A DNA stretch of 64,000 nt, from positions 1 to 64,000 of the forward strand of contig CAYSGH010000002.1 of NCBI GenBank assembly GCA_964430505.1, in the 5' to 3' direction. This document shows, one piece after another, positions 11,301 through 18,042 of this stretch. Made by a program: the position numbers and the translations under genes. How positions within the stretch are numbered: the stretch's first letter is position 1; the number at the start of each line of letters is the position of its first letter. The notes below the pieces were generated by a model. That model did not search any database, was not told the DNA's origin, and was given only the letters and a program-made list of their open reading frames with translations. This DNA comes from UBA6176 sp032119375. Its GTDB lineage: Bacteria > Verrucomicrobiota > Verrucomicrobiia > Limisphaerales > UBA9464.

Positions 11301-13882
11301 AGCCGGTCCTTGCGAAACCACCAAACCTCGAGCCGGTTGCTGCCAGGGATTGCATTCACCGGGATGATCGAGCCCTTCGATGCTGCATCGAAGCCTTGGG
11401 CGAGAGGGTCCACGTAGGCACCCGGAAGGTAGGAATCACCTGCCTCCACGCGCAGGTGGCCCGCAAGGTAGGCGTCGCCAGGCACCGATCCCAGTTCCCC
11501 GTCGGGGGCCACCAAGCGGTCTCCCACGGAAACCGTGGCGGACACGACGCGGGGGCTTGAGAGCGGGTCCCGGAAGACAAGGGACTGGTTGGTAGGATTC
11601 CAACCGGCCAGGTTGGTCACGAGGGTCCCCGCCCAGTTCGTCGCCTTGAGGTTGATGTCCAGCCAGGAGAAGACGCGCTCGAAGACCAAGCCCTTCTCGG
11701 TGCCATATCGGAACAGCGCCCGGTGTGCGGGTTGCTGGGGCACGAGATAGGTGTAGTAGAGGAGGTCGGGCGTCAGCTTGCCTCGCTCCTCATCCAAGGG
11801 ATCCTGATACAGGAGCGTGGGAATGTTCTTCTGCTCCAAGCGCACGGCCGTGGCCTTGGCGTCGGCCTCGGTATCCACAACAGGCCTGACATAATGGCTG
11901 TACCGGGACGGATCACGTGGCCACTGCATTTCATAGCGCGCCAGGACGCGCGGCCACTTGAGTCCCTGCTCGCCGGGCTCCATCCAGAACACAAGCACGT
12001 CATTTAGGTTGCGCGTTTCCCGGGCGGCATACAGGAGGACCGGCTTGTTGTCGCCGCCCGACATCGACTCGACAAACTGGGGGCCCATGGCAGGCACGAC
12101 CTCCGGGAAGAGGCGGGAATCATCCACGGACGAATCCGCGAACGCCTTGAGCCGGTCGCCTAGTTCGACGCGCACGTCCTGCGGGAGTGGCTGCTGCAGG
12201 ACGTCCACCAGCTCGAATCCAAGATGTTGCCGGGAACCGTCCTGCTTGACGTCGCCGAGCAACTCCACAAAGACGCGTCCCTCCCGGTTGTAGGCCAAGA
12301 TCTGGGACGTCGTCCGGTCAAACCACAACGTGCGCGTTTCCGGCACAGGGTTGGTTGCGGTGATGAGACTGGACCCCTGGTATTCCTGCAAGACGCGCTC
12401 GGGGACTTGGTCGTTGTACACGACCTTGACATCCCCAACCCGGTTGCCCGGCACGGCCACGGGCTTGCCCGTCTTCTGGAAGTCACCCTGGGTCCAGTAC
12501 ATGGGCCGGGACGGCTTCACCAAGGTGCCGGAAATGACGAGCCGCTGGCGGAGTGCCGGATACCAGACCCCGGAGTCCTCGACGGCATCCGGGCCGGCCA
12601 GCTGCACGTCGCTGTTCAAACGTTCGAGGGTGAACGCACTAATGACCGGATCGCGGTCCGTGAGCAGGGGATTCGATGCGCCGGCCCCGTCCAATTCCAC
12701 TCGGAGACTGTTGGACGAAGCCTCGAAGGTATGTGTCACAACCACGCCGATGCCGCGCGTGGACTGGTTGGTCGTGCCGACCAGCACGTAGTCGCCCGGA
12801 ACAAAGTTGGCCATCGCGACCTGGCCGTTCACGACGACATTGAAGCCGCGCTTGACGCCGGGGTTATCCACGAAAAGCAACTGCAGCTTGTACCGAGTAC
12901 CGGAGACGACCGTTAGGTCGAGGGAGGGCTTCGCCGGGCTGATGCCCGTGCGGATGGAACGAACCAACTCGGAGAGGCGCTGGTCATTGACACTGTTTCC
13001 AAAATTGGGGACGACGAAGGAGGCCACGCGGGATGGGGATGTCACACTGGCTCCAGCCTCGAACGTCGCCGTGGTGCCGGCGCCTGCTGCCTCGCCAACA
13101 AACGTGGCATCGCCCAGGATGACGCCAGTCGTTCCGCCGAGGTTGGCCGCGTATGCAAAGTCCCCTTGGAGGTCGAGCCCCTCGTTGGGGTCCCCCCCCG
13201 TGAACGTGCCCGCGCTGGTGGATGCCGGGGGGCCAGGCTTGGCAAGGGAACCCACCGCGCGACGCCACGTGACCTCGATCACGCCCGGCCGGGTGGCGAA
13301 CACCGTGCGTGCGTTCGGACTCCAATAGTAGGGCGCATTCGTGTGGTTGTTTGTGCTGAACGGCTCGGGATACCAATAGTCCTCCTTCCGGACCCCCGGA
13401 GGGAGCATGAGCCCATACTCGTCCGTGGAAGGAACAGGGATGATGGACCCAAACAGGAAGTCCTCGCCCCGGCTCAGAAGCGGTGCACCCACCCGGGCGC
13501 GGAGCAACACATGCGTCGGGGAATTCCCGCCCAGACGCGGAAGATCGAGCCGGACTGCGTTCCCAACCAGCGACAAAGAGCTGTCGAGAAGATCCGGCTT
13601 GGGCTGGACGCCCCCCGCAAAGGTAACCACGGACTGGAACTGGGATCGCGTTGGGGGCCCAGATGGAAGGGGCGGGGCCTGCGTCCCTTGGGCGGGGACG
13701 CGGCCGTCGGAGCCCGGCGGGTTGTTGACGGTGCTGGATATCGGCACGCCTTGCCGGGTCGTGACGTTGAACACGGTCTCTTCCAGCAGGAGGCGTGCAG
13801 GCCCCCTTGCTTGCTGGGCCATCAGGCCCACCGTGAAAACCGCCCAGAATGCCAGGGCAGTGAGGCGTGTTTTCATCTCCAT
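5387..13882 (-). CDS. 2831-aa secreted giant protein with Tc-toxin-A-like C-terminus
   Basis: Signal peptide 1-22 (MKTRLTALAFWAVFTVGLMA). About 226-425 is a malectin/CBM57-like beta domain (FTGGDPNEGLDL...GTRYKLQLLF...LTLERL) that recurs in the malectin-like gene two places upstream. About 1117-1171 is a putative-Ig domain (GVYLSGTPTATN...LEVLGSG). About 1814-1830 is an EF-hand/dockerin-like loop (LNHDGVMDAADA). From about 2070 on the protein is helical, with long coiled coils. The last ~550 residues follow the order seen in Tc-toxin A subunits: a P...GLASGG segment (~2297), a long heptad region, then LDRYRSMMDLASQYALLAANAYDYE (first part ~2450), a beta domain, and a final DIKLHIVSYSF strand. 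TcA proteins end similarly with an ...ILHIRY-type strand in the TcB-binding domain. That relation is recalled from the family and is not computed. No TcB/TcC gene is nearby, so toxin function is only a hypothesis. Confidence 0.7.
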   Translation of the reverse strand: MEMKTRLTALAFWAVFTVGLMAQQARGPARLLLEETVFNVTTRQGVPISSTVNNPPGSDGRVPAQGTQAPPLPSGPPTRSQFQSVVTFAGGVQPKPDLLDSSLSLVGNAVRLDLPRLGGNSPTHVLLRARVGAPLLSRGEDFLFGSIIPVPSTDEYGLMLPPGVRKEDYWYPEPFSTNNHTNAPYYWSPNARTVFATRPGVIEVTWRRAVGSLAKPGPPASTSAGTFTGGDPNEGLDLQGDFAYAANLGGTTGVILGDATFVGEAAGAGTTATFEAGASVTSPSRVASFVVPNFGNSVNDQRLSELVRSIRTGISPAKPSLDLTVVSGTRYKLQLLFVDNPGVKRGFNVVVNGQVAMANFVPGDYVLVGTTNQSTRGIGVVVTHTFEASSNSLRVELDGAGASNPLLTDRDPVISAFTLERLNSDVQLAGPDAVEDSGVWYPALRQRLVISGTLVKPSRPMYWTQGDFQKTGKPVAVPGNRVGDVKVVYNDQVPERVLQEYQGSSLITATNPVPETRTLWFDRTTSQILAYNREGRVFVELLGDVKQDGSRQHLGFELVDVLQQPLPQDVRVELGDRLKAFADSSVDDSRLFPEVVPAMGPQFVESMSGGDNKPVLLYAARETRNLNDVLVFWMEPGEQGLKWPRVLARYEMQWPRDPSRYSHYVRPVVDTEADAKATAVRLEQKNIPTLLYQDPLDEERGKLTPDLLYYTYLVPQQPAHRALFRYGTEKGLVFERVFSWLDINLKATNWAGTLVTNLAGWNPTNQSLVFRDPLSSPRVVSATVSVGDRLVAPDGELGSVPGDAYLAGHLRVEAGDSYLPGAYVDPLAQGFDAASKGSIIPVNAIPGSNRLEVWWFRKDRLQAGLGLTPIAWPSVVGRYTIRYPDAAREIVLASNAGTGGLSSLEAKGSIYYQNDRNAPGYNPNEEHAMMIGGQGWALRDDLNVTSGGDFSSLPFVLISHVGSDNRPSMAVFRVLREKASEGWMFDYVVDAGTILQAPMPLPLMPSPTEGEGVGLVNYNVEVRGAGADMPTGWNDASDPEGPLSHYRRFSIRDRKQSFWVYRGQHREPGLAAGRYNTGSRLFGPLNKAVAIVGRPFTNYIHASRRPQGLVLRESKSQPLPGWISINSDMEGVYLSGTPTATNATTTYPISLVDVGIDATVQLAFTLEVLGSGADVSQPPLRIARAMADGSQVEYRGRPPYLAAAPTDANSFTMRFYYKTQEGFAWPRANVPVGTIVPYLRPPGSAPGSYVGDAASKATPSLGIVYRPAWPALPPVMQVGQTLSTAIAGLPDLRSQSSAEVLYQQSIGTNFAGKPPSVVLIDPMRAKTASLEEAGMSDLPPGVLSEPYQGKSYFPNLPPHLASRVYFDPSIGPRGSLVLKGEYAGDVATGQYLRLNVLRGLGSKQDLQWILDLCPTSPAEDKSKWDGLVGSLGAKVETFVENDQVPGQFIVDESRKKSVQVGVGDMVEVTDADTAVASYAMSAMGPGVGYVTLMVGNGRAFTQPGEPVSMHVFRVGGPLSPGELRVVPSLNPLNELLTLEHTPDLGGRQGQFEYEWKIAAPVDGGPPSKSNLSQWMDLQSGEGLSRYTLGGAGIQVLADNYLMVRYRLAGGTDPLLGPWSEWSEPQLAEGWVKRVLAGINPFQQRVKDLYNNAVNTDVSSITQAGRRWEGAIALNLANMDRFGLIEIYETVLRRARDLSINAGINYGPANDALLLVSGYLNDLYTILGDEAAADAADPTISTATAAGAQNTIATARFSFAGQVGSLLEEELGLLRGRDDFMQPGVQSAPAYNRLWWNYTRGIAAGEVTYAENYNIQDLNHDGVMDAADAAIAFPQGHGDAYGHYLTALKGYYALLLNRRFDWVPRSEAVLILGKPVSVDYADERKFAAAAGAVSATAVDVLKLVFRQAYRSEQGVGWDRFGATRANTNRAVGSVRHWGLDHWATRAGQGAYVHWLVGNSMLPEVDPDPSHEGIQKIDRTTVPELTQLPASHEEIQGVLDGAEAGLTPLGLSAGSIAFDINPNLVVGADPQPHFEQIYKRAVQTLENAASAYSDATRLTTDLGSEADTLERDKQAIRESERSMTARLIEIYGTPYTDDIGPGRTYPQDYEGPDLLHYLYVDLPEYDFSSIKGAIQPKTFNIDVYGVPVPYDNQWGDDDIKDFDSGSGSLSSFVAAMSFPKLTNIQVTLTLEGYTPRPADWRGRRRSPGRMQQSVSRLIAAHTRLVKDFDSMYGASLAWQKSASLFKANWYTAQEINELNLDLLIAKEALDSVNLANDLFELVQSSMQKDIKFATDAIQEAIPGSFVVGLASGGDLTSAARSAVEMAGYSVVSTLDKVTLIRKSIVRALDFAVTTADQWVRFEEIVPRERRMDLRQSIMDLSEAANSLQFMLWDINARKRELHDAELSLRALVAEGERLQADRLAFRRRAAAMIQGYRTRDVAYRLFRNEKLDRYRSMMDLASQYALLAANAYDYETGLLGTSAGRSFMDRIIQARALGVVKNGVPQFTGSQIGDSGLSGALAELHADWSVLRGRLGFNNPDAYGTTVSLRMGKHRILPGVEGDSAWRDILQQARRHNILEDADVRRMCLGMNRTDGLPLPGLIVEFATVVEDGLNVFGQPLAGGDHAFSSSSFATKVFALGVALEGYKGMDTPGFNTGAVAGAGGSTPSDPTVTFLDPVSMAATPHLFVIPTGLDTMRSPPLGDQGRVRSWAVEDVTVPMPFNVGASDFSSKRYWQTSDSLQEPLFALRKHQAFRPVPSAALFTANIYGGTGGLQRSQFTNSRLVGRSVWNNRWKLVIPGTTLLNNPDEGLERFIQSVKDIKLHIVSYSFSGN

Positions 13883-13921
13883 GGGGTTCGCGGGGTTTGC
13901 ATGTAGCCGCCGGGTTGCCGC

Positions 13922-15490
13922 CTAGTTCTGGACCCGCATGATGAAGGCCATCGCATAGTACGAGGGCATGAATGACACGGCCTTGCCGCCACCCACGGAA
14001 GTTGTGGTGACCTCAAAGGTGTGGGTGTGCTTCCCTGCTGCCTGCACCGCATTGTCATCCGTCAGCTCACCCCTCTTTTCGTCCTTGGTGGATGAGTTGT
14101 CCGAGTCCCCGCTGTTGTCCTCCAGCCGCGCCTTGAAGGACCGGAACTTGTGCTTGTGCTCGCCACCCTCGCTTACGGATCCCTTCGCCACGTGGTTGTG
14201 GGCAGGCAGGTTGTCGGTCGTGAGCGTGATGGTATTGGCACCCCCGGTGCTTCCGGCGCTGCGCGTGCCTGAGGATCCCAAGATGAAGCGGTCACGAAGG
14301 TCTGGGGTCCCCTTGCTCCCGTCACAAAGGGCCCAGCCCTTGGGCACGTTGGCTGCGCTCCCCGACCACATGATGATGCCGCCAACGGGGACGGAACCAG
14401 CCCCCTCGGACGCAGCCGTCGCGTTCTTCACGGTCAACGAGTCCACCTCAAGCTTCGTGGCCGTGACGGTGCCATTTACCTTGAGGGCAACGCCGGACTG
14501 CGCCGCCGTATTGATGCCCACGCCGCCGGTTGCGCGGATGTTGAATTGGTTTGCGGCCGTGGATGCAAACTCGGCGTCGGTGCCATCGGCCCAGACGAAG
14601 CTCCCCGCGTGCCCGGCATTGGCCCTCCTTCCAGCAGCCATGGAATACTCGCCGGAGGCCGTGTTCTGCCTTCCGCCCACAGCCGTGGAGTATTGGCCGG
14701 AGGCCGTGTTCCGATCCCCGCCCAATGCGCTGGCACCCAAGGCCGAGGCGATGTTGCCATTGCCACCAGACACGACGGCAGACTCCCCGGAGGCGGTGTT
14801 GTTTTGGCCGCCCAAGACGGCGCTGGCCTTGCCGCTGGCCACCTGTGCCGGCTGCGAAGGTTGCCGCAGCACCTGCAAATCCACGGCGCCGTCACCACGG
14901 GCATTGCCGCCGGTGGACTGGATGGCCTGGCTGAGACGAAGGCGGCCGGCGTCCGGGGTGAGCAGCGCCGTTCCATCCGCAGCAACGAGCCCGTTGGCGG
15001 ACCGCGCTAGAAAGGCGTACGGCCCGGGAAGAAGCCGGAGTCGGGGCGTGATCTCGGGATCACCACCCGTCAAACCCTTGACCGTGATGCCGACGAAGCG
15101 ATCCGATGCCGTGTTGCTGGCAAACACCGACGACAAGGAAGGGCGAGGCTCGCTGCCCTCCTGGACCCCCTCGCCCAGCACGACCGAAAATGCCCCCTTG
15201 TCCACCGTGACCGCCTGGGATTCCGTCCACAGGCTGTTGCCACCGGAGGAAGACGCGTAGATGCGAAACACAACGCGGAAATTCACGGGGTTGGTGCTCG
15301 CCAAGGGCGAGCCCCCGACATCCACCAGGTAACCCTGATAGGACATCAGGTCGGCCGGCGTCGAGGATTGCGCCCAAGCCCGCTCGAACGCCGCGGGTGA
15401 AAGCAGCGCAACGCCAAGCGAAAGGATGATGGCGCGGTTCAAGATGGCGCCGTGAATGCGCCGGGAGGGGCCAGTATGGGACATCTTCAT
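13922..15490 (-). CDS. Secreted YadA-like / phage tail-collar fibre protein
   Basis: About 522 residues from the Met at 15490; the open frame runs back to 15562, inside the preceding gene, but the signal peptide (ILSLGVALLSPAAFERAWA) favours the inner start. About 49-175 is the YQG module (SYQGYL, GAFSVVLGEG, PGPYAFLA), also present in the Kelch gene. About 220-287 has repeats of NTASGEYS/NTASGQYS type, as in YadA-head trimeric adhesins, followed by a GVGINT-type fibre segment. About 368-405 is a phage tail-collar domain (GGIIMWSG, PKGWALCDGS, TPDLRDRFI), and LPAHNHV follows. The protein probably forms a trimeric, fibre-like surface appendage. The giant-protein gene starts 40 bp downstream. 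There are no other phage genes, so this is a host fibre protein rather than a prophage remnant. Confidence 0.85.
   Translation of the reverse strand: MKMSHTGPSRRIHGAILNRAIILSLGVALLSPAAFERAWAQSSTPADLMSYQGYLVDVGGSPLASTNPVNFRVVFRIYASSSGGNSLWTESQAVTVDKGAFSVVLGEGVQEGSEPRPSLSSVFASNTASDRFVGITVKGLTGGDPEITPRLRLLPGPYAFLARSANGLVAADGTALLTPDAGRLRLSQAIQSTGGNARGDGAVDLQVLRQPSQPAQVASGKASAVLGGQNNTASGESAVVSGGNGNIASALGASALGGDRNTASGQYSTAVGGRQNTASGEYSMAAGRRANAGHAGSFVWADGTDAEFASTAANQFNIRATGGVGINTAAQSGVALKVNGTVTATKLEVDSLTVKNATAASEGAGSVPVGGIIMWSGSAANVPKGWALCDGSKGTPDLRDRFILGSSGTRSAGSTGGANTITLTTDNLPAHNHVAKGSVSEGGEHKHKFRSFKARLEDNSGDSDNSSTKDEKRGELTDDNAVQAAGKHTHTFEVTTTSVGGGKAVSFMPSYYAMAFIMRVQN
14630..14830 (-). repeat. 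YadA-head-like short repeats within the fibre gene
   Basis: Repeated codon blocks for (N)TASGxYS/ALGG motifs. The string GCCGGAGGCCGTGTTC appears twice, near 14656 and 14697, with degenerate copies around it. It encodes a left-handed roll typical of trimeric autotransporter heads. Confidence 0.65.
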
Positions 15491-15533
15491 GACGGATGCG
15501 GTTTCGGGGATAATCGGCGGTCTCGGTATCGGT

Positions 15534-18038
15534 CTAGTCTTTGGTAAGCCGGGGGATCGCACTGATGCGGGTCAGGCTGTACGTTCCAGCCGAACGAAAA
15601 GTGCGCACGTTCGCGCCTGAGCCCTCGAGGGTCACCGTCTCCTCATACGTCCCGATCCTTCGCTTGAACCCGGAGGTCATGCTTTCAAAATCGCCCCCGA
15701 GGGATGCAGGGGTCAGGCGAATGGCGCGCACGATGCCATAGGATTCCTGGCCCTTGGGCAGGATCTCGGAAAAGCGCGCATTAAGGTTGTCGTGATCCGG
15801 ATGGTATTGGTGAACGAACGGGCTGGAGGCGATCGAGTCGTAGGGTGTGCTCACGATGGACACGAGGCTGGTGCCGTTCGTGCCCCCGGATGCAAAGGTC
15901 CATGGGTCATTGGACTCGGACCACGGCAAATGGGCGGCGGAGATACGCCGGGCCTCTGCCAGTCGCGTTGGGTCAAGCAATTCCTGCCGCGTGGCGACGA
16001 TCACGTTGCTGGACCGGTCCGGCCCCACGAAGACGCGTTGCAACAGAACGGAGTTGGTCCCGTTGTCATGCACGATCAGCCTGAGGGGAAACGCCTTGGG
16101 CACGCCGACCAGGCGCTCCTGGGTGGACTTTAGAATGTAGGCTCCCTCCTCGGCCACCAGCTCAGGGGGCAACGCGGCCGGGTCCAGCCGCTCCAACGTC
16201 AGGGCATTCAAAATTGGGCTTCGGTCCAGGATGTCGGTGGACGTTGCCCCGGGGCCGTCCAGGGCGACCGTGACCTGGTTCGTGGCCGCAGTGAATTCAT
16301 GGGTCACCACGATCCCAACCCGGGCCTTTTGCACGGCAAACGAAGCCGGGCCGGAGCGGGCGGCATACGTGCCCGGGACAAGGCTGGGCACGACCACCTT
16401 GTTGTCCACGAGGACATCAAATCCCCGCCACGGGTTGGTGTCGCCCGCCTCACCGAACAACAGCTGGAGCTTGTAACGGACCCCCGGCTCCACGGCCATC
16501 CCAAAGGTCGGCCGACCCGTGCTGGCAGACGACGCGGCGGACCGCATGACCGTCTCCAAGGCGTCATCCGCAGCCGTGGAACCATAGTCCGGCTGGACCC
16601 AATCCGACGACTGCGCATCGACCACCTGCGAGTACCCCGGGCTAGACGCCGCCGGCTTGAAGGACGCCTCACGGACGCTGGACGATTCCGAGGCCCCCAC
16701 ATTGACGGCGTATGGGAACGTCCCATCCAGGTCGAGTCCCTCTCCCGGATCGCCTCCCGTGAAGACATCGACGGATGTGGAGGTCCAACGGCGCCCCATG
16801 TCGGGGGTCCCGTTGCCCGCAAGGACGAACTCCTTGAGGTACTGCATCACTTGGGTCACGCGTGCCTCGCCCACCCACAAGCCCGAGTCTGCATGAACCG
16901 TGGCACGCACGGGCACGTTCACCTCCAGCAGTCCGGCGGAATCGCTCAGCCGGAGGATTCCCGCCAGGACTGTCCCGGGCGGCTGGGTCATGCGAGCCCG
17001 AGCGACCCCCACAACCACCTGAATGTCCGACCCTGGCTGCCCCTCGGGGGGCAATACCCACTCCATGCTCGTCGCGGCATCCGGGTTGTCAGCCAGCGAC
17101 TCCTCGTCCGCCACCAACGACGTTCCAGGATAGGTGAGCGGGCCATCCTCCTGATCCGGCGGCTCCCGGACGACCAAGGGAGGGACTGCTGGTATCAGCG
17201 GCTGGCCCACGGGCGGCAATTCAGACCTCAGCCAGGTCATCCGGATGGTGTTGGTCTGAGGGGATGTGTTCCGAATCCTGAATCCCGACTGGGTGAGCTC
17301 CGGGCCGAAGTCAATGCCGCCTTGGCTGGCGACGCTGACCTCAAACGGGCCAAAATAGCGGTTGAATCCCCCGCTCACGCGCATCCACACGGCCTCTCCC
17401 CTGCGCAGCGACGTGCGGGACAGATCGAAGACCCTGAATGGATTATCAGGGCCGAAGGGCCCTCCGGGCACGGCGTAGATTTCGGTTCCCTGCAACAACT
17501 GGGAAGCCGGGAGCAAGAAGCGCTCGTAGGAGATCGGCTGCGCAACGGGGAAGCCCACGAAGTTCAGCCCCGAGGACGTCCACGCGTACAGGGGGGGGGT
17601 GGGCCGTCCCTTCACCCGCCACGTGTACGTGGCCGTCGAGTTCCCGACCTTCACATAGTAGGCGGCGTTGGGAATGAGAGCCTTGAGTGGCGACGTGGGG
17701 CCCAGCGAGCTCGTCCAGCGGGTCCATCGGGAGCCGGTGCCCGTGGGCACTTGGGGGCTCACGGCGAACTGCTGACCAACCGCCGGTGGGTTCCAAAGCC
17801 AAATCTCCTCAATGTCCGGGTCCTCCGCCATGACGTCGCTGATGGGGGCATAGCCCGCGTCCACAAAGAGGTACACGGCATTCCATCCCGCCTTGAGTTC
17901 GTTTGTCTGTGTCAGCCACTGGGCCCTAGATGGCCCAACGAGGCATGCCCAAGCCATCACGGGCAGGACGCAGCGTCCCAAGGTGGCAAGATTCCAGAAG
18001 GCTCTCATGGCGCACATCGCATCAATCCGGTTTCCCAT
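15534..18038 (-). CDS. Secreted malectin-like domain protein
   Basis: About 834 residues from the Met at 18038. GGAG lies 13 nt upstream of that ATG, and the open frame reaches back to 18140 only by overlapping the Kelch gene. The signal peptide (RCVLPVMAWACLVGPSRA) is near residues 20-40. The N-terminal half (LKAGWNAVYLFVD, LIPNAAYYVKVGN) is of a type found in secreted verrucomicrobial proteins without a known function. About 423-625 is a malectin/CBM57-like domain (FTGGDPGEGLDL, VRYKLQLLFGEAGD, LTLERLD), closely matching residues 226-425 of the giant protein. Its stop codon lies 43 bp downstream of the start I chose for the fibre gene, so the reading frames overlap slightly. This suggests co-translation. 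Carbohydrate binding is likely from the fold; the substrate is unknown. Confidence 0.75.
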   Translation of the reverse strand: MGNRIDAMCAMRAFWNLATLGRCVLPVMAWACLVGPSRAQWLTQTNELKAGWNAVYLFVDAGYAPISDVMAEDPDIEEIWLWNPPAVGQQFAVSPQVPTGTGSRWTRWTSSLGPTSPLKALIPNAAYYVKVGNSTATYTWRVKGRPTPPLYAWTSSGLNFVGFPVAQPISYERFLLPASQLLQGTEIYAVPGGPFGPDNPFRVFDLSRTSLRRGEAVWMRVSGGFNRYFGPFEVSVASQGGIDFGPELTQSGFRIRNTSPQTNTIRMTWLRSELPPVGQPLIPAVPPLVVREPPDQEDGPLTYPGTSLVADEESLADNPDAATSMEWVLPPEGQPGSDIQVVVGVARARMTQPPGTVLAGILRLSDSAGLLEVNVPVRATVHADSGLWVGEARVTQVMQYLKEFVLAGNGTPDMGRRWTSTSVDVFTGGDPGEGLDLDGTFPYAVNVGASESSSVREASFKPAASSPGYSQVVDAQSSDWVQPDYGSTAADDALETVMRSAASSASTGRPTFGMAVEPGVRYKLQLLFGEAGDTNPWRGFDVLVDNKVVVPSLVPGTYAARSGPASFAVQKARVGIVVTHEFTAATNQVTVALDGPGATSTDILDRSPILNALTLERLDPAALPPELVAEEGAYILKSTQERLVGVPKAFPLRLIVHDNGTNSVLLQRVFVGPDRSSNVIVATRQELLDPTRLAEARRISAAHLPWSESNDPWTFASGGTNGTSLVSIVSTPYDSIASSPFVHQYHPDHDNLNARFSEILPKGQESYGIVRAIRLTPASLGGDFESMTSGFKRRIGTYEETVTLEGSGANVRTFRSAGTYSLTRISAIPRLTKD

Positions 18039-18042
18039 GGGT

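Noticed and set aside
5387..13882. Nonribosomal or polyketide megasynthase as explanation of the very large gene
   Set aside because: No adenylation, ketosynthase or carrier motifs; a signal peptide and secreted-type domains instead.
14630..14830. CRISPR-like repeats
   Set aside because: The repeats are in-frame coding and degenerate, with no constant spacer; they encode YadA-head motifs.
13922..15490. Prophage remnant suggested by the tail-collar domain
   Set aside because: No other phage gene, integrase or att site; Sec signal and YadA-like repeats point to a host fibre.
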